From Gemmatimonadota bacterium (GTDB lineage Bacteria > Gemmatimonadota > Gemmatimonadetes > Gemmatimonadales > GWC2-71-9), in the NCBI GenBank assembly GCA_025350665.1, contig JANXXJ010000142.1:1-38984 (forward strand): a stretch of 38,984 nucleotides of DNA. The letters run 5' to 3'. This document shows positions 25,766-33,049 of this stretch, piece by piece. The notes under the pieces were generated by a model that was given only the letters and a program-made list of their open reading frames with translations, was not told the origin of the DNA and ran no database searches. The first letter of the stretch is position 1. The number at the start of each line of letters is the position of its first letter. The position numbers and the translations under genes were made by a program.

Positions 25766-27109
25766 TCAGTCGGTGTCGCCGTCGAGAATCCGCTGCAGCC
25801 GCGGACGCGAAATGCCGAGCCGCCGCGCCGCCTCGCTCTTGTTGCCGTCAACCCGGGCCAGCGTCTCGAGCGCCGCGGCCCGGATAATCGTTCCGAGCGG
25901 CGCGGGAAACGGGAGCGGCCCCGAGTCCCCATCCGACGGCCCTGACGGCCGGGTCAGCAACAGGCCGCCGAGTTCGATCGTGCCTGGCGTCGACAGCACC
26001 AGCGCCCGTTCGATCGAATTCCTGAGCTCCCGGATGTTGCCGGCCCACGGGTGCTGGCGGAGCGCCTGGCGGACTTCCTCGGTCAGCACCGGCACCGGGA
26101 TCTGATGCTGCTCGGCCAACCGGACCGCGAACACGGCTGCGAGCTCCAGGATGTCGTCGCCCCGGTCCCGGAGCGGCGGCAGCACCAGGTGCACCACGTT
26201 CAGCCGGTAGTACAGGTCCTCCCGGAACGTGCCGCTCCGGACTGCCTGGGCCAGATCCACATGGGTGGCCGCCACCACACGGACATCGACCTTCTTGTTC
26301 CCGTGCCCGCCGACCCGGCGGACCTCGCGCTGCTCGAGCGCCCGGAGGAGCTTGGGCTGGAGATCGAGCGGCAGGTGGCCGATCTCATCGAGAAACATCG
26401 TACCGCCGTCGGCCATTTCGAACAGGCCGGCCTTCGCGGCGACCGCGCCAGTGAAGGCCCCCTTTTCATGCCCGAACAACTCGCTCTCCAGCAGGTTCAC
26501 CGGAATCGCGGCGCAGTTGATGTCCACGAACGGCGCCTTCGACCGGGGCGAGTGATAGTGGAGCGCCCGGGCCAGTACTTCCTTGCCGGTGCCGGTCTCG
26601 CCCCCGATCAGCACCGTCACATCCCGGATGGCCGCCACCCGCCGCGCCTGGGCCACCGTCGCCTGCAGCGGGGCACTCTTGCCGATGATCGCCCCGAAGC
26701 CGACCGCGTCCTGCTCCGCCTTGGCGAACCCCTCGGCCGCCGCCGCGGCGTTGCCCTCCCGGGCCAGTCGTTCAAGGGCCCGGCGGAACACGTCGAGATC
26801 ACCGGGCAGCGCGAAGTAGTCACGGGCGCCTCGCGCCACCGCCCCGATCGCCAGCCGGTGATCCGGTGCGGCCCCGACCAGCAGGATCGGCGGCCCGGAG
26901 GTGGTGTGCTGCTGGGCGATCCAGTCGAGTCCGTCCGGCTCCGCCCCACCCGCCAGGACCAGGCAAATCTCGGCTGCCGCCAGACCTCCCTCGTCGCCCG
27001 GCGCCAGGGTGCGCACGGCGAAGCCGGCGTCCCCCAGCAGGGTCCGAACCGAGTCGGCGAAGCTCCGCGAGAGCTCGACCAGCGTCACTGTCGGTTGGGA
27101 CCCTGCCAT
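25766..27109 (-). CDS. Sigma-54-dependent activator with a degenerate receiver domain
   Basis: This 447-residue enhancer-binding protein has three parts. Residues 5-118 have the receiver fold, but the phospho-acceptor strand reads EICLVLAGG (47-55) with no Asp, and the conserved Lys is lost (DYFALPGD). The AAA+ domain is intact: Walker A GETGTGKE (170-177), sigma-54 contact loop GAFTGA (217-222), Walker B MFLDE (238-242), then the sensor and arginine-finger region FREDLYYRLNV. The C-terminus is a Fis-type helix-turn-helix (NKSEAARRLGISRPRLQRIL). It should open sigma-54 promoters without classical phosphorylation. GGAGGG precedes the ATG. It sits between two lipoprotein genes (gaps 15 and 18 bases), behind a sigma-54 promoter it probably controls itself. 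Confidence 0.92.
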   Translation of the reverse strand: MAGSQPTVTLVELSRSFADSVRTLLGDAGFAVRTLAPGDEGGLAAAEICLVLAGGAEPDGLDWIAQQHTTSGPPILLVGAAPDHRLAIGAVARGARDYFALPGDLDVFRRALERLAREGNAAAAAEGFAKAEQDAVGFGAIIGKSAPLQATVAQARRVAAIRDVTVLIGGETGTGKEVLARALHYHSPRSKAPFVDINCAAIPVNLLESELFGHEKGAFTGAVAAKAGLFEMADGGTMFLDEIGHLPLDLQPKLLRALEQREVRRVGGHGNKKVDVRVVAATHVDLAQAVRSGTFREDLYYRLNVVHLVLPPLRDRGDDILELAAVFAVRLAEQHQIPVPVLTEEVRQALRQHPWAGNIRELRNSIERALVLSTPGTIELGGLLLTRPSGPSDGDSGPLPFPAPLGTIIRAAALETLARVDGNKSEAARRLGISRPRLQRILDGDTD

Positions 27110-27124
27110 GACCCTCCAATGTGT

Positions 27125-27907
27125 TCAGTCTTCGTGACCGTCCCGGTCGTGATCCTCGAAGGACCGGAACGACCGGCGAATGTTGTCGCGTACCAAGTTA
27201 TCGTTGGGGTTACCCTTGAGGGCAGTGACCGGATCGACCAAGCCCCCTCCGGCAGTGACAAACCACTTGCTGATGTCCACTACGAGCGTGAAGTTGGTCG
27301 CGCCCCGGGCGGCAACCACCAGGGGCGGAATCAAGTCGTTGCGCTGTCGGGCCGTGAGGTCCGAGACGTAGACGAATGCCTTGCCGTCATAGGCCCCAGC
27401 CACCCGGACGCTGACCCCCTTGAGATCGGGATGCTGGCTCACGAACGAGGCGTCGGCGCCCTCATCCTCGGCCTTGTGGATCTGGTAGGACGCCTGGCGG
27501 TAGGTCCCGGTGTCGACCTCGACGGAGATGACCCGGCTGGTCCCACCGCCGAGGGGAAGGTCGAGCAGAAATGCCCCGGCTTCGACCTCCTCGCAGTCGT
27601 CGTCATGATGGGAATCCTCACCGCCCGAGGCAGCCGGGGCCGAGCTCGTGCTGGAGGAACAGTCGGCCGATGAGCTGGTCCGTTTGAGCTCGAACTCGGA
27701 GATGACCAGTTCCACCTTGTTGAGCACCAGCGTGTGGCCGCTGACGGTCACGGATTCCGCGGCGGCCACCGCCGCACCGGTGCGACCGGACGAGACGCTC
27801 AAATTGAGGGTCTGTTTGCCGGCGGCCGGCGCGGGGCCGGTTCCTTCCGAGCACGCGGTCACCAGGGTGAGAAGCGCCAGACCGGTCACGATTCTTGAAG
27901 CCGACAT
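27125..27907 (-). CDS. DUF4382-like lipoprotein
   Basis: This 260-residue lipoprotein has lipobox LVTAC (Cys19). The body resembles DUF4382 domains: a first strand LNLSVSS, then VTVSGHTLVLNKVELVISEFEL. A Ser-rich, low-complexity insert ends in an acidic His cluster (DSHHDDDCEEVE), and the C-terminus is also acidic with His (FEDHDRDGHED). These could bind metal ions. DUF4382 function is unknown; members are secreted or lipid-anchored. GGAGGA three bases before the ATG decides the start. It is the first gene of the four-gene operon, 57 bases downstream of a -24/-12 promoter, and lies 15 bases before the activator gene. Confidence 0.78.
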   Translation of the reverse strand: MSASRIVTGLALLTLVTACSEGTGPAPAAGKQTLNLSVSSGRTGAAVAAAESVTVSGHTLVLNKVELVISEFELKRTSSSADCSSSTSSAPAASGGEDSHHDDDCEEVEAGAFLLDLPLGGGTSRVISVEVDTGTYRQASYQIHKAEDEGADASFVSQHPDLKGVSVRVAGAYDGKAFVYVSDLTARQRNDLIPPLVVAARGATNFTLVVDISKWFVTAGGGLVDPVTALKGNPNDNLVRDNIRRSFRSFEDHDRDGHED

Positions 27908-27962
27908 ACATCCTCCATGTGTTATGGGTCGCCGCCACCGGCTCCCGCCAGGCTGATTCAAT

Positions 27963-27978
27963 GGCAACTGGAGTGCCC
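27963..27978 (-). promoter_or_regulatory. Sigma-54 (-24/-12) promoter of the activator operon
   Basis: On the minus strand the sequence reads GGGCACTCCAGTTGCC: GGCAC, then TTGC, with GG and GC exactly ten bases apart. The -12 cytosine (27964) is 57 bases from the ATG at 27907, giving a leader of about 45 bases that includes the GGAGGA site. The match to TGGCAC-N5-TTGC is nine of ten defined bases. Confidence 0.65.
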
Positions 27979-28115
27979 TCCAGGTGGGATTTTTCAACTC
28001 GTGGTCTTGCAAGGGCTTACGAGCGGAGCGGATGGACTGGCTGGACCAAAGCCGGAACGGATCATCACACCGCTGGAACGAAATGGTGCAGGGTCGTTAG
28101 CTGGGGAAACGGCGA

Positions 28116-28140
28116 ACGCCCAACCGCATGGGTTGGGCGT
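28116..28140 (-). terminator. Ten-bp perfect hairpin after TPR protein A
   Basis: ACGCCCAACC (28116-28125) and GGTTGGGCGT (28131-28140) form a perfect 10-bp stem with a five-base loop, starting 28 bases after the TPR A stop on the minus strand. Read in that direction it is followed by CGCCGTTTCC. It separates the lipoprotein A-TPR A unit from the activator operon. It also lies about 140-165 bases upstream of the activator-operon promoter, where an activator site could be, so it may have a second role. Confidence 0.55.
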
Positions 28141-28167
28141 CGCTCACGACCCTGGTAACCGCGGCCC

Positions 28168-29175
28168 TCAGACCACCGCAGCCCATTCTCGTTCAAACCA
28201 CTCCGTTTCAAGAAACGCCTGGTGCCGGTCGAGACTGGCGGTCGCCTCCTGCCGAAGGACCGTCGCCAGGCTCTCGCCGTGGGCGCGCTTCTTGGCGACC
28301 GCCATGACGGCGGTACATTCGGCGGCCAGGAGATCGCTCTGGTTCTCAAGGGCCAGCCGGCGGGCCTCCGCGGCCTGGTCGAACGCCGCGGTGAACTGTT
28401 TTCGTTTGAGCGCCAGGACCGCCCGGATCCGGCCCGCGTTAGCCTCGCGGATCGGATCACCCGCCCGGCGGGCACAGTCGATGGCCCGATCGATCAGGCC
28501 CTCGAGGTTGCCCGACGTATCAATCCAGAGGCTGGTCTCGACCAACCCACCGAGCGCGATCGCGACCAACGACCAGTCGTTCAGCTGTTCGGCGATCTGC
28601 GCCGCCCGGCCGGCCGCCCGGGCGCCGACCTCGAACTGGCCCAGGTTCCGATTGGTGATGTTCAGGTTGTGAAGAACCTCGGCCTGGGCCCGCAAGTCGG
28701 CGAGCTCCTCGGCCAACCGGAGCGCGGACTGCAAGAGCGCCTCGGCCGCCTGGAAATCCTGCCGCTGAAGCGCCAGGAGGGACAGGTTGTTGGTGACCTT
28801 CTGCTGGACCTGGCGATCTCCGAGGGAGGTGGCCAGGACCCGAACCAGCCCGAAGTGATGTTCTGCCGCGTGAGGATGACCCTGCTCGAAGGCGATCCCG
28901 CCGAGAACCAGGTTGGCGCGCATTTGACAGCGGAGGTCGCGGCGGACGCGGGCGCCCCAGAGGGCCGTCGTCGCCCGGGCCGTCGCTCGCTCGAAGTGGC
29001 CGGTCCGGGCGAACGCCCGGGCCATCTCGACTTCAACCTCGGGTGATTCGCGGAGTTCCGCCTCGGTCAGCGACTCCGCCTTGGCCAGGGCATCATCGGG
29101 CCGTCCCGCGTCCACCAGCAGTCGCATCTCGACCGCGAGCGACTGAGTGGCCTCGTCAGACAAGGTGTCGATCAT
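28168..29175 (-). CDS. TPR protein A (sigma-54 locus)
   Basis: This 335-residue soluble TPR protein (AEHHFGLVRVLATSLGDRQ; AEALLQSALRLAEELAD; LIDRAIDCARRAGDP) is a paralogue of TPR protein B. An N-terminal helix and a C-terminal extension of about 40 residues (ESLATVLRQEATASLDRHQ and after) are its own. There is no signal peptide. The ATG at 29175 was chosen because GGAGA lies nine bases upstream; the frame is open further back but without signals and across the end of lipoprotein A. It follows lipoprotein A by 29 bases and is probably co-transcribed with it from the sigma-54 promoter at 29892. A 10-bp hairpin ends the unit. Confidence 0.8.
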   Translation of the reverse strand: MIDTLSDEATQSLAVEMRLLVDAGRPDDALAKAESLTEAELRESPEVEVEMARAFARTGHFERATARATTALWGARVRRDLRCQMRANLVLGGIAFEQGHPHAAEHHFGLVRVLATSLGDRQVQQKVTNNLSLLALQRQDFQAAEALLQSALRLAEELADLRAQAEVLHNLNITNRNLGQFEVGARAAGRAAQIAEQLNDWSLVAIALGGLVETSLWIDTSGNLEGLIDRAIDCARRAGDPIREANAGRIRAVLALKRKQFTAAFDQAAEARRLALENQSDLLAAECTAVMAVAKKRAHGESLATVLRQEATASLDRHQAFLETEWFEREWAAVV

Positions 29176-29204
29176 TGTTTGGGTCTCCGGTCGTCGTGGT
29201 TGGC

Positions 29205-29837
29205 TTAGTAGGCAACCGCGTACGTGGAGAAGTGGTTCAAACTGGCGACGACGAAATTGTACGACGGGAAGTCCATGACCGGCGTCCACTCGAGCAGCCC
29301 GCCGTTGCCGTCGAGATAGGCAACATTGTGCGTGGCGGCCGGAACGCACTGCGAATACGCCAGCTTGAGTTTGACCGGAACCGAGAACTGGGTGCCGTGC
29401 GGAAGCAGCTCGACCTGGGTTTCGAGCGTGGTCTTCACCATGACGGCGATCGAGATCTCCTCAGACAGCGCCCCGGCCGGTACGACCAATTTGTGGGGAC
29501 CGAAGTAGAAGACGCCGCCGGCCGGACCGACGATCTGCGCAGAACCCGAGAACGGCAGCGGGGCGCAGGGAATCACCGCGAAGGTCGCATCGCCCGCCGC
29601 CGTCATCGGCCGCTGACCGGAGGCCCGGCTGTTCCAGACCGTCATGAGAGAGTCATAGCGAGCGTTGGATGCCTGTCGCTCGGTTTCAATCGCGGCCAGG
29701 TTGGCCTGGTGCTGGGCGGCCAGCTTGGGATCCATTGCGGCGGTCGGGAGACCCTTGTCCGTGCTACACCCGCCGGTGGCCAGGACAGTGAAGGCGGAAA
29801 GGGCGATCAGGCTGGTTCTGACGAAACGGCGAAGCAT
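29205..29837 (-). CDS. Lipoprotein A with a ZU5-like domain
   Basis: This 210-residue lipoprotein has lipobox ATGGC (Cys24). A helical, Gln- and Ala-rich stretch follows (37-70). Residues 102-165 then resemble a ZU5 domain: GPAGGVFYFGPHKLVVPAGAL followed shortly by EEISIAVMV. ZU5 domains are protein-interaction modules also found in bacterial envelope proteins. The C-terminal half shares QVELLPHGTQF and the FSTYAVAY end with lipoprotein B. AAGGA six bases before the ATG supports the start. It heads a two-gene unit with TPR protein A, 56 bases downstream of a -24/-12 promoter. Function is unknown; a surface or periplasmic binding role is most likely. Confidence 0.78.
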   Translation of the reverse strand: MLRRFVRTSLIALSAFTVLATGGCSTDKGLPTAAMDPKLAAQHQANLAAIETERQASNARYDSLMTVWNSRASGQRPMTAAGDATFAVIPCAPLPFSGSAQIVGPAGGVFYFGPHKLVVPAGALSEEISIAVMVKTTLETQVELLPHGTQFSVPVKLKLAYSQCVPAATHNVAYLDGNGGLLEWTPVMDFPSYNFVVASLNHFSTYAVAY

Positions 29838-29891
29838 GGGGTGTCCTTCGAGTTGTGCTTTGTGAACTGGGTGACTCCTGGCACCCTGGAT

Positions 29892-29907
29892 GGCAATTGA
29901 CAGGCCA
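29892..29907 (-). promoter_or_regulatory. Sigma-54 (-24/-12) promoter of lipoprotein A-TPR A
   Basis: On the minus strand the sequence reads TGGCCTGTCAATTGCC: TGGC and TTGC with GG and GC ten bases apart, eight of ten consensus bases. The -12 cytosine (29893) is 56 bases before the ATG at 29837. This is almost the same distance as in the activator operon (57), which supports both. Confidence 0.6.
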
Positions 29908-30253
29908 AATGGTCCTAAGTCGTTGCGGGACAACGGGTATGAAAGACGTTGCAAAACCCTGATCAAGGATTGGCCGTTCCGTCGGGTTTCCCGTCAACTG
30001 TCAAGCCGACGGTGCTTGAACTTGCACCTGGCTTGTCCGCCGAAGCGTGGCGACCAGGTGTGGAACCGAGGCGCGGATGCCTCAAGCGAAACGCCGTCCC
30101 TCCCGCCATCATTATCGAAGGCACCGCTGTCTCCATATCTTTGTCCGTGATCCCCAAAGGCCGACGGCGGACGGGGCTCCGGGAGCATCCGGGTCGTATC
30201 AACCATTTGCGCCACAGTGATTTACGGCTGCGGTCAACAGGGAACGGTCAGAA
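29908..30253. other. Divergent intergenic region with inverted repeats
   Basis: No gene is supported here. It holds CGTTG-N5-CAACG (29921-29935), a TTGCAA palindrome (29949-29954), and CACCTGG/CCAGGTG (30025-30031 with 30054-30060). The last pair lies about 120-150 bases upstream of the lipoprotein A promoter, the usual place for enhancer sites of sigma-54 activators. The promoter of the peptide-binding protein (start 30254) must also be here; I cannot identify it. Confidence 0.4.
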
Positions 30254-31867
30254 ATGGTGGAACAGATCTTCACCCGGTGGAACATCACCGTGCCGGTCGG
30301 GGCTCTATTGGCCACCTTCCTCCTGGGATGCTCGTCCACCCCCCCCTGCGACGGATGTAGCACCCTCCAGATCGCCGCCACCGGAGAACCGACGACGCTG
30401 GTTCCGCCGCTCGTCGGTGAGACGGTCGGTCGGGACATCGATGATCTCGTCTTCGAGCGGCTGCTCGTTCTCCGAACGGGTGGCTCGCCGGTCGACACCA
30501 CCGCCTACGAACCCGGCCTGGCCACGCGATGGGAACGGGTCGACTCCCTCACGTGGCGGTTTTCGCTCAGGCCGGGCGCTCGTTGGAGCGACGGGCGGGC
30601 GGTCGAACCGGATGATGTGATCTTCTCGTTCGCGGCGTACACCGACACGGCACTGGGGGCGCCGGCCGGTTCGTCGCTCTCCGACGTTGTCGTCGCGTCG
30701 CCCGTGGCGGGCCAGGTGACGGTCCGGTTTACCCACGTCTACCCCGAACTCCTGTTCGACGCGGCCACCAAGGTCCGGATCATTCCCAAGCACCTATGGG
30801 ACGCCGTTCCCCGCGCTGCCTGGGGATCCGATTCGGCGGTCGGACGACTGATCGGCTCAGGCCGGTACCGGATCGCGGCCTGGAACCGCGGCCAATCCCT
30901 GCGTCTCCAGCGCGTGGACAGCGCGGGTCCGGGGTTCCGACAGATCGTCTGGCGGTTTTCGCAGGATCAGGACGCGGCTCTCAATCTGGTCTTGAGCGGT
31001 GAGGCCGACCTGCTGGAAACCGTCACCAGCCCCGCGGCCCGGGCCCGAGCCGCCCAGGGATCGCGCGTCGTCGTGCTCCGCTCCCCGTCCGCGGTCTATG
31101 GGTTCCTCGGTTTCCGGCACGCCGACCCGAAAGGCGCGGCCCACCCGATCCTCGGCGACCTTGGCGTCCGGCGGGCTCTGGCCCTCGCGATCGACCGGCC
31201 GACGATGGTGCATGCGGTGATTGGACCCGACGCCACGCCGACCCCCGGCCCCGTCTCACCGGCAAGCTGGGTCTACGGCGACAATCTCGGCGCCCCGGAA
31301 TTCGATCCGGCCCGGGCCCGGTTGCTCCTCGACTCGGCCGGTTGGCGCGAAGGCCCCGATCATGTCCGGCATCGCGGCGGTCGGCCGCTCGCGATCGACA
31401 TCCTGGTTCCGTCCACCAGTTCCGCCCGGAAGCGGCTGGCCGAGGCGATTCAGCAGATGTGGAAAGCCGTCGGCGTGGCGGCTACGATCACCGGGGTCGA
31501 TTTCCCGGTTTTTCAGGAGCGGCTCGCCCAGGGCAGGTTCGACACGATGGTGGGGGCCTGGCTCGATGAGCCCAGCCCCAGGAGCCTGGCGGATCAGTGG
31601 ACGAGTGGCGGCATCGGCAAGCTCAACTACGGCCGGTACCGGAGCGCCCGGTTTGATTCATTGTTCGCCTTGGCCAGTACGGCGCGAGACCCCGTGGCCG
31701 CCCGGGCCGCCTGGCAGCAAGCGATTCTGGTTCTGAACGAGGAGGCGGCCGCGGTCTTCCTCTACTCCCCAACCAACGCCGCGGTCGCGACCCGGCGACT
31801 GTCGGGCCTCGAAATCGATCCGTTCTCATGGCTCCACCAGGTCGGCGAATGGACCAAGACGCCATGA
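30254..31867 (+). CDS. Oligopeptide-type ABC substrate-binding lipoprotein (family 5)
   Basis: This 537-residue lipoprotein has lipobox FLLGC (Cys26) and the family 5 solute-binding layout. The signature region is VFERLLVLRTGG, then YEPGLATRWERVDSLTWRFS and LRPGARWSDGRAVEPDDVIFS; later come LGVRRALALAIDRPTMV and FQERLAQGRFDTMVGAWL. Such proteins bind peptides, nickel chelates or other ligands in the periplasm and feed a Dpp/Opp permease. No permease or ATPase gene is nearby, so it is an orphan. It ends in an ATGA overlap with a small membrane protein, which is an unusual partner. A cluster CDGC follows the lipidated Cys (PPCDGCSTL). Confidence 0.9.
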   Translation: MVEQIFTRWNITVPVGALLATFLLGCSSTPPCDGCSTLQIAATGEPTTLVPPLVGETVGRDIDDLVFERLLVLRTGGSPVDTTAYEPGLATRWERVDSLTWRFSLRPGARWSDGRAVEPDDVIFSFAAYTDTALGAPAGSSLSDVVVASPVAGQVTVRFTHVYPELLFDAATKVRIIPKHLWDAVPRAAWGSDSAVGRLIGSGRYRIAAWNRGQSLRLQRVDSAGPGFRQIVWRFSQDQDAALNLVLSGEADLLETVTSPAARARAAQGSRVVVLRSPSAVYGFLGFRHADPKGAAHPILGDLGVRRALALAIDRPTMVHAVIGPDATPTPGPVSPASWVYGDNLGAPEFDPARARLLLDSAGWREGPDHVRHRGGRPLAIDILVPSTSSARKRLAEAIQQMWKAVGVAATITGVDFPVFQERLAQGRFDTMVGAWLDEPSPRSLADQWTSGGIGKLNYGRYRSARFDSLFALASTARDPVAARAAWQQAILVLNEEAAAVFLYSPTNAAVATRRLSGLEIDPFSWLHQVGEWTKTP

Positions 31868-32208
31868 TCCGGAAAACCACCAACGCCGCGGAGCAAAACG
31901 CCCGGCTCCGGGCCCGGCTGTTTCAGCATCTCCTGTCCGCGACGGCCGTGCTCGCGGTCTCGCTCGCGATCGGGATCTGGGGCTACTGGTACTTCGCGGG
32001 CCTGAGCCCGCTCGACGGCTTCCTCAATGCCGCCATGCTCCTGGCCGGCATGGGACCCGTGGCGGTCATGGAACGTCCCGAGGCCAAGCTCTTCGCCGGG
32101 ATCTATGCCCTGTACTGCGGGGTCGTCTTTGTGGTGACAGTCGGCTACCTGGTAACCCCGGTCCTGCACCACCTGCTCCTCAGGTTCAAGGTCGAGGACG
32201 TCGACTAG
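31864..32208 (+). CDS. Small membrane protein resembling a degenerate two-helix ion channel
   Basis: This 114-residue protein has an N-terminal polar helix, a first membrane helix (LSATAVLAVSLAIGIWGYWYF), a short re-entrant-like segment LSPLDGFLNAAMLLAGMGPV, and a last helix (AGIYALYCGVVFVVTVGYLV). This order of helix, pore-like loop and helix recalls two-helix potassium channels, but the TVGYG filter is absent; GMGPV stands in its place. Transport is thus not assured. The ATG at 31864 overlaps the stop of the peptide-binding lipoprotein (ATGA), indicating coupled translation and a shared role. An in-frame ATG at 31849 is the alternative start. Confidence 0.65.
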   Translation: MIRKTTNAAEQNARLRARLFQHLLSATAVLAVSLAIGIWGYWYFAGLSPLDGFLNAAMLLAGMGPVAVMERPEAKLFAGIYALYCGVVFVVTVGYLVTPVLHHLLLRFKVEDVD

Positions 32209-32227
32209 GGTCATTCGGCCCTCTGTA

Positions 32228-32241
32228 CCTAACGCCTAACG
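32228..32241. repeat. Tandem heptamer containing the recurrent CGTTAGGC motif
   Basis: CCTAACG occurs twice in a row here, in the 58-base gap after the channel-like gene; the second copy with the preceding G is the octamer CGTTAGGC on the minus strand. The same octamer is found at 5831, 6499, 7971, 9595, 14652, 18902, 22534 and 24137, in both orientations. Confidence 0.6.
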
Positions 32242-32266
32242 GGCGATATCGTCGGTACCTTCTCTC

Positions 32267-33049
32267 GTGTGCCCCATGATCGGCAGCTCTGTCGTTGTGC
32301 TCGAACCCCCCTACACCGATCCCCGGCCCTGGATCGGTCGCCTGCCCATGCCCGGGGCGGTGGCCGTGGTGCCCGCCGACGCCATCCGCCAGCTCGATCG
32401 GGTCACGGAATTGTTCGACCAGTCGCCCTGGGTCATCCCCTGCGTCCTGCTGACGCCGGCCGCGGTCTCGCCGGCGCTCTTGCAGACCGTCTGGGCACTG
32501 CCCTGTCAGCCGGCCTTCGTGATTCTGACCGGCAGCGCCTCCCAGGTACCGGCCGCCATGGTGCTGAATGCCGTGGCCACGCGGGCTGCCCCCACCGTGG
32601 CTCACCTGGTGGCCCAGGTGGTGACCCGGACCGAGTCGATCACACTGGGGCAGACCCTGTCGGGGATCTGGTCTGACCAGCCGTCTCGCCAGACGGCAGA
32701 GGCCGACCGGACCGTCCGATACCGCCTGCGGCGCCTGGGGGCCCTCGGCCACCACGACTGGCTTCGGGTCCGGAAGCTGGTTCAGGCCAAAGTGGGGGGA
32801 TGGAACGCCAGCGTGGAGCGGCAGGCCCATCTGGTGGGGGCCGAGGCCCGGACCTTCCGGGCCTGGGTGGCCCGGTATCTCGGCTGCTCGATGCGGTCGT
32901 TCCGGATGACCGCCGGCTGGGAGTGGATCATCGAAACCACGCTTCGGCGGGGCGGCTTCCCGCTGGTCGAGACGGCCCTCGAGCCGAGCCGGTCTATACT
33001 TCCAAGTGGTCGCGCTCGCGTGCCACGCCGGCATACAGTACCGGCATAA
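32267..33049 (+). CDS. Putative regulator with an AraC-like C-terminus
   Basis: This 260-residue protein has an N-terminal half (about 1-130) of alternating strands and helices, with VVVLEPPYTDPRPWIGRLP and PCQPAFVILTGSAS. This may be a receiver-like or flavodoxin-like fold, but no phosphorylation site is visible. The C-terminal half reads VERQAHLVGAEARTFRAWVA, then RYLGCSMRSFRMTAGWEWII, which is the spacing of the second AraC/XylS helix-turn-helix. DNA binding is likely but not proven. The start is GTG at 32267 or ATG at 32276; neither has a ribosome binding site. The last 56 bases overlap the convergent metal-pump gene, an unusually long antisense overlap that could couple their expression. 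Confidence 0.65.
   Translation: MCPMIGSSVVVLEPPYTDPRPWIGRLPMPGAVAVVPADAIRQLDRVTELFDQSPWVIPCVLLTPAAVSPALLQTVWALPCQPAFVILTGSASQVPAAMVLNAVATRAAPTVAHLVAQVVTRTESITLGQTLSGIWSDQPSRQTAEADRTVRYRLRRLGALGHHDWLRVRKLVQAKVGGWNASVERQAHLVGAEARTFRAWVARYLGCSMRSFRMTAGWEWIIETTLRRGGFPLVETALEPSRSILPSGRARVPRRHTVPA

Noticed and set aside
26051-27673. A 540-codon plus-strand frame opposite the sigma-54 activator and DUF4382-like genes.
   Set aside because: Antisense to two clearly recognised proteins, no motif of its own.
28116-28140. The perfect 10-bp inverted repeat as an enhancer site of the sigma-54 activator.
   Set aside because: Position 28 bases after a stop codon fits a terminator better, and no similar repeat is seen upstream of the lipoprotein A promoter. 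Kept as a terminator with a note.
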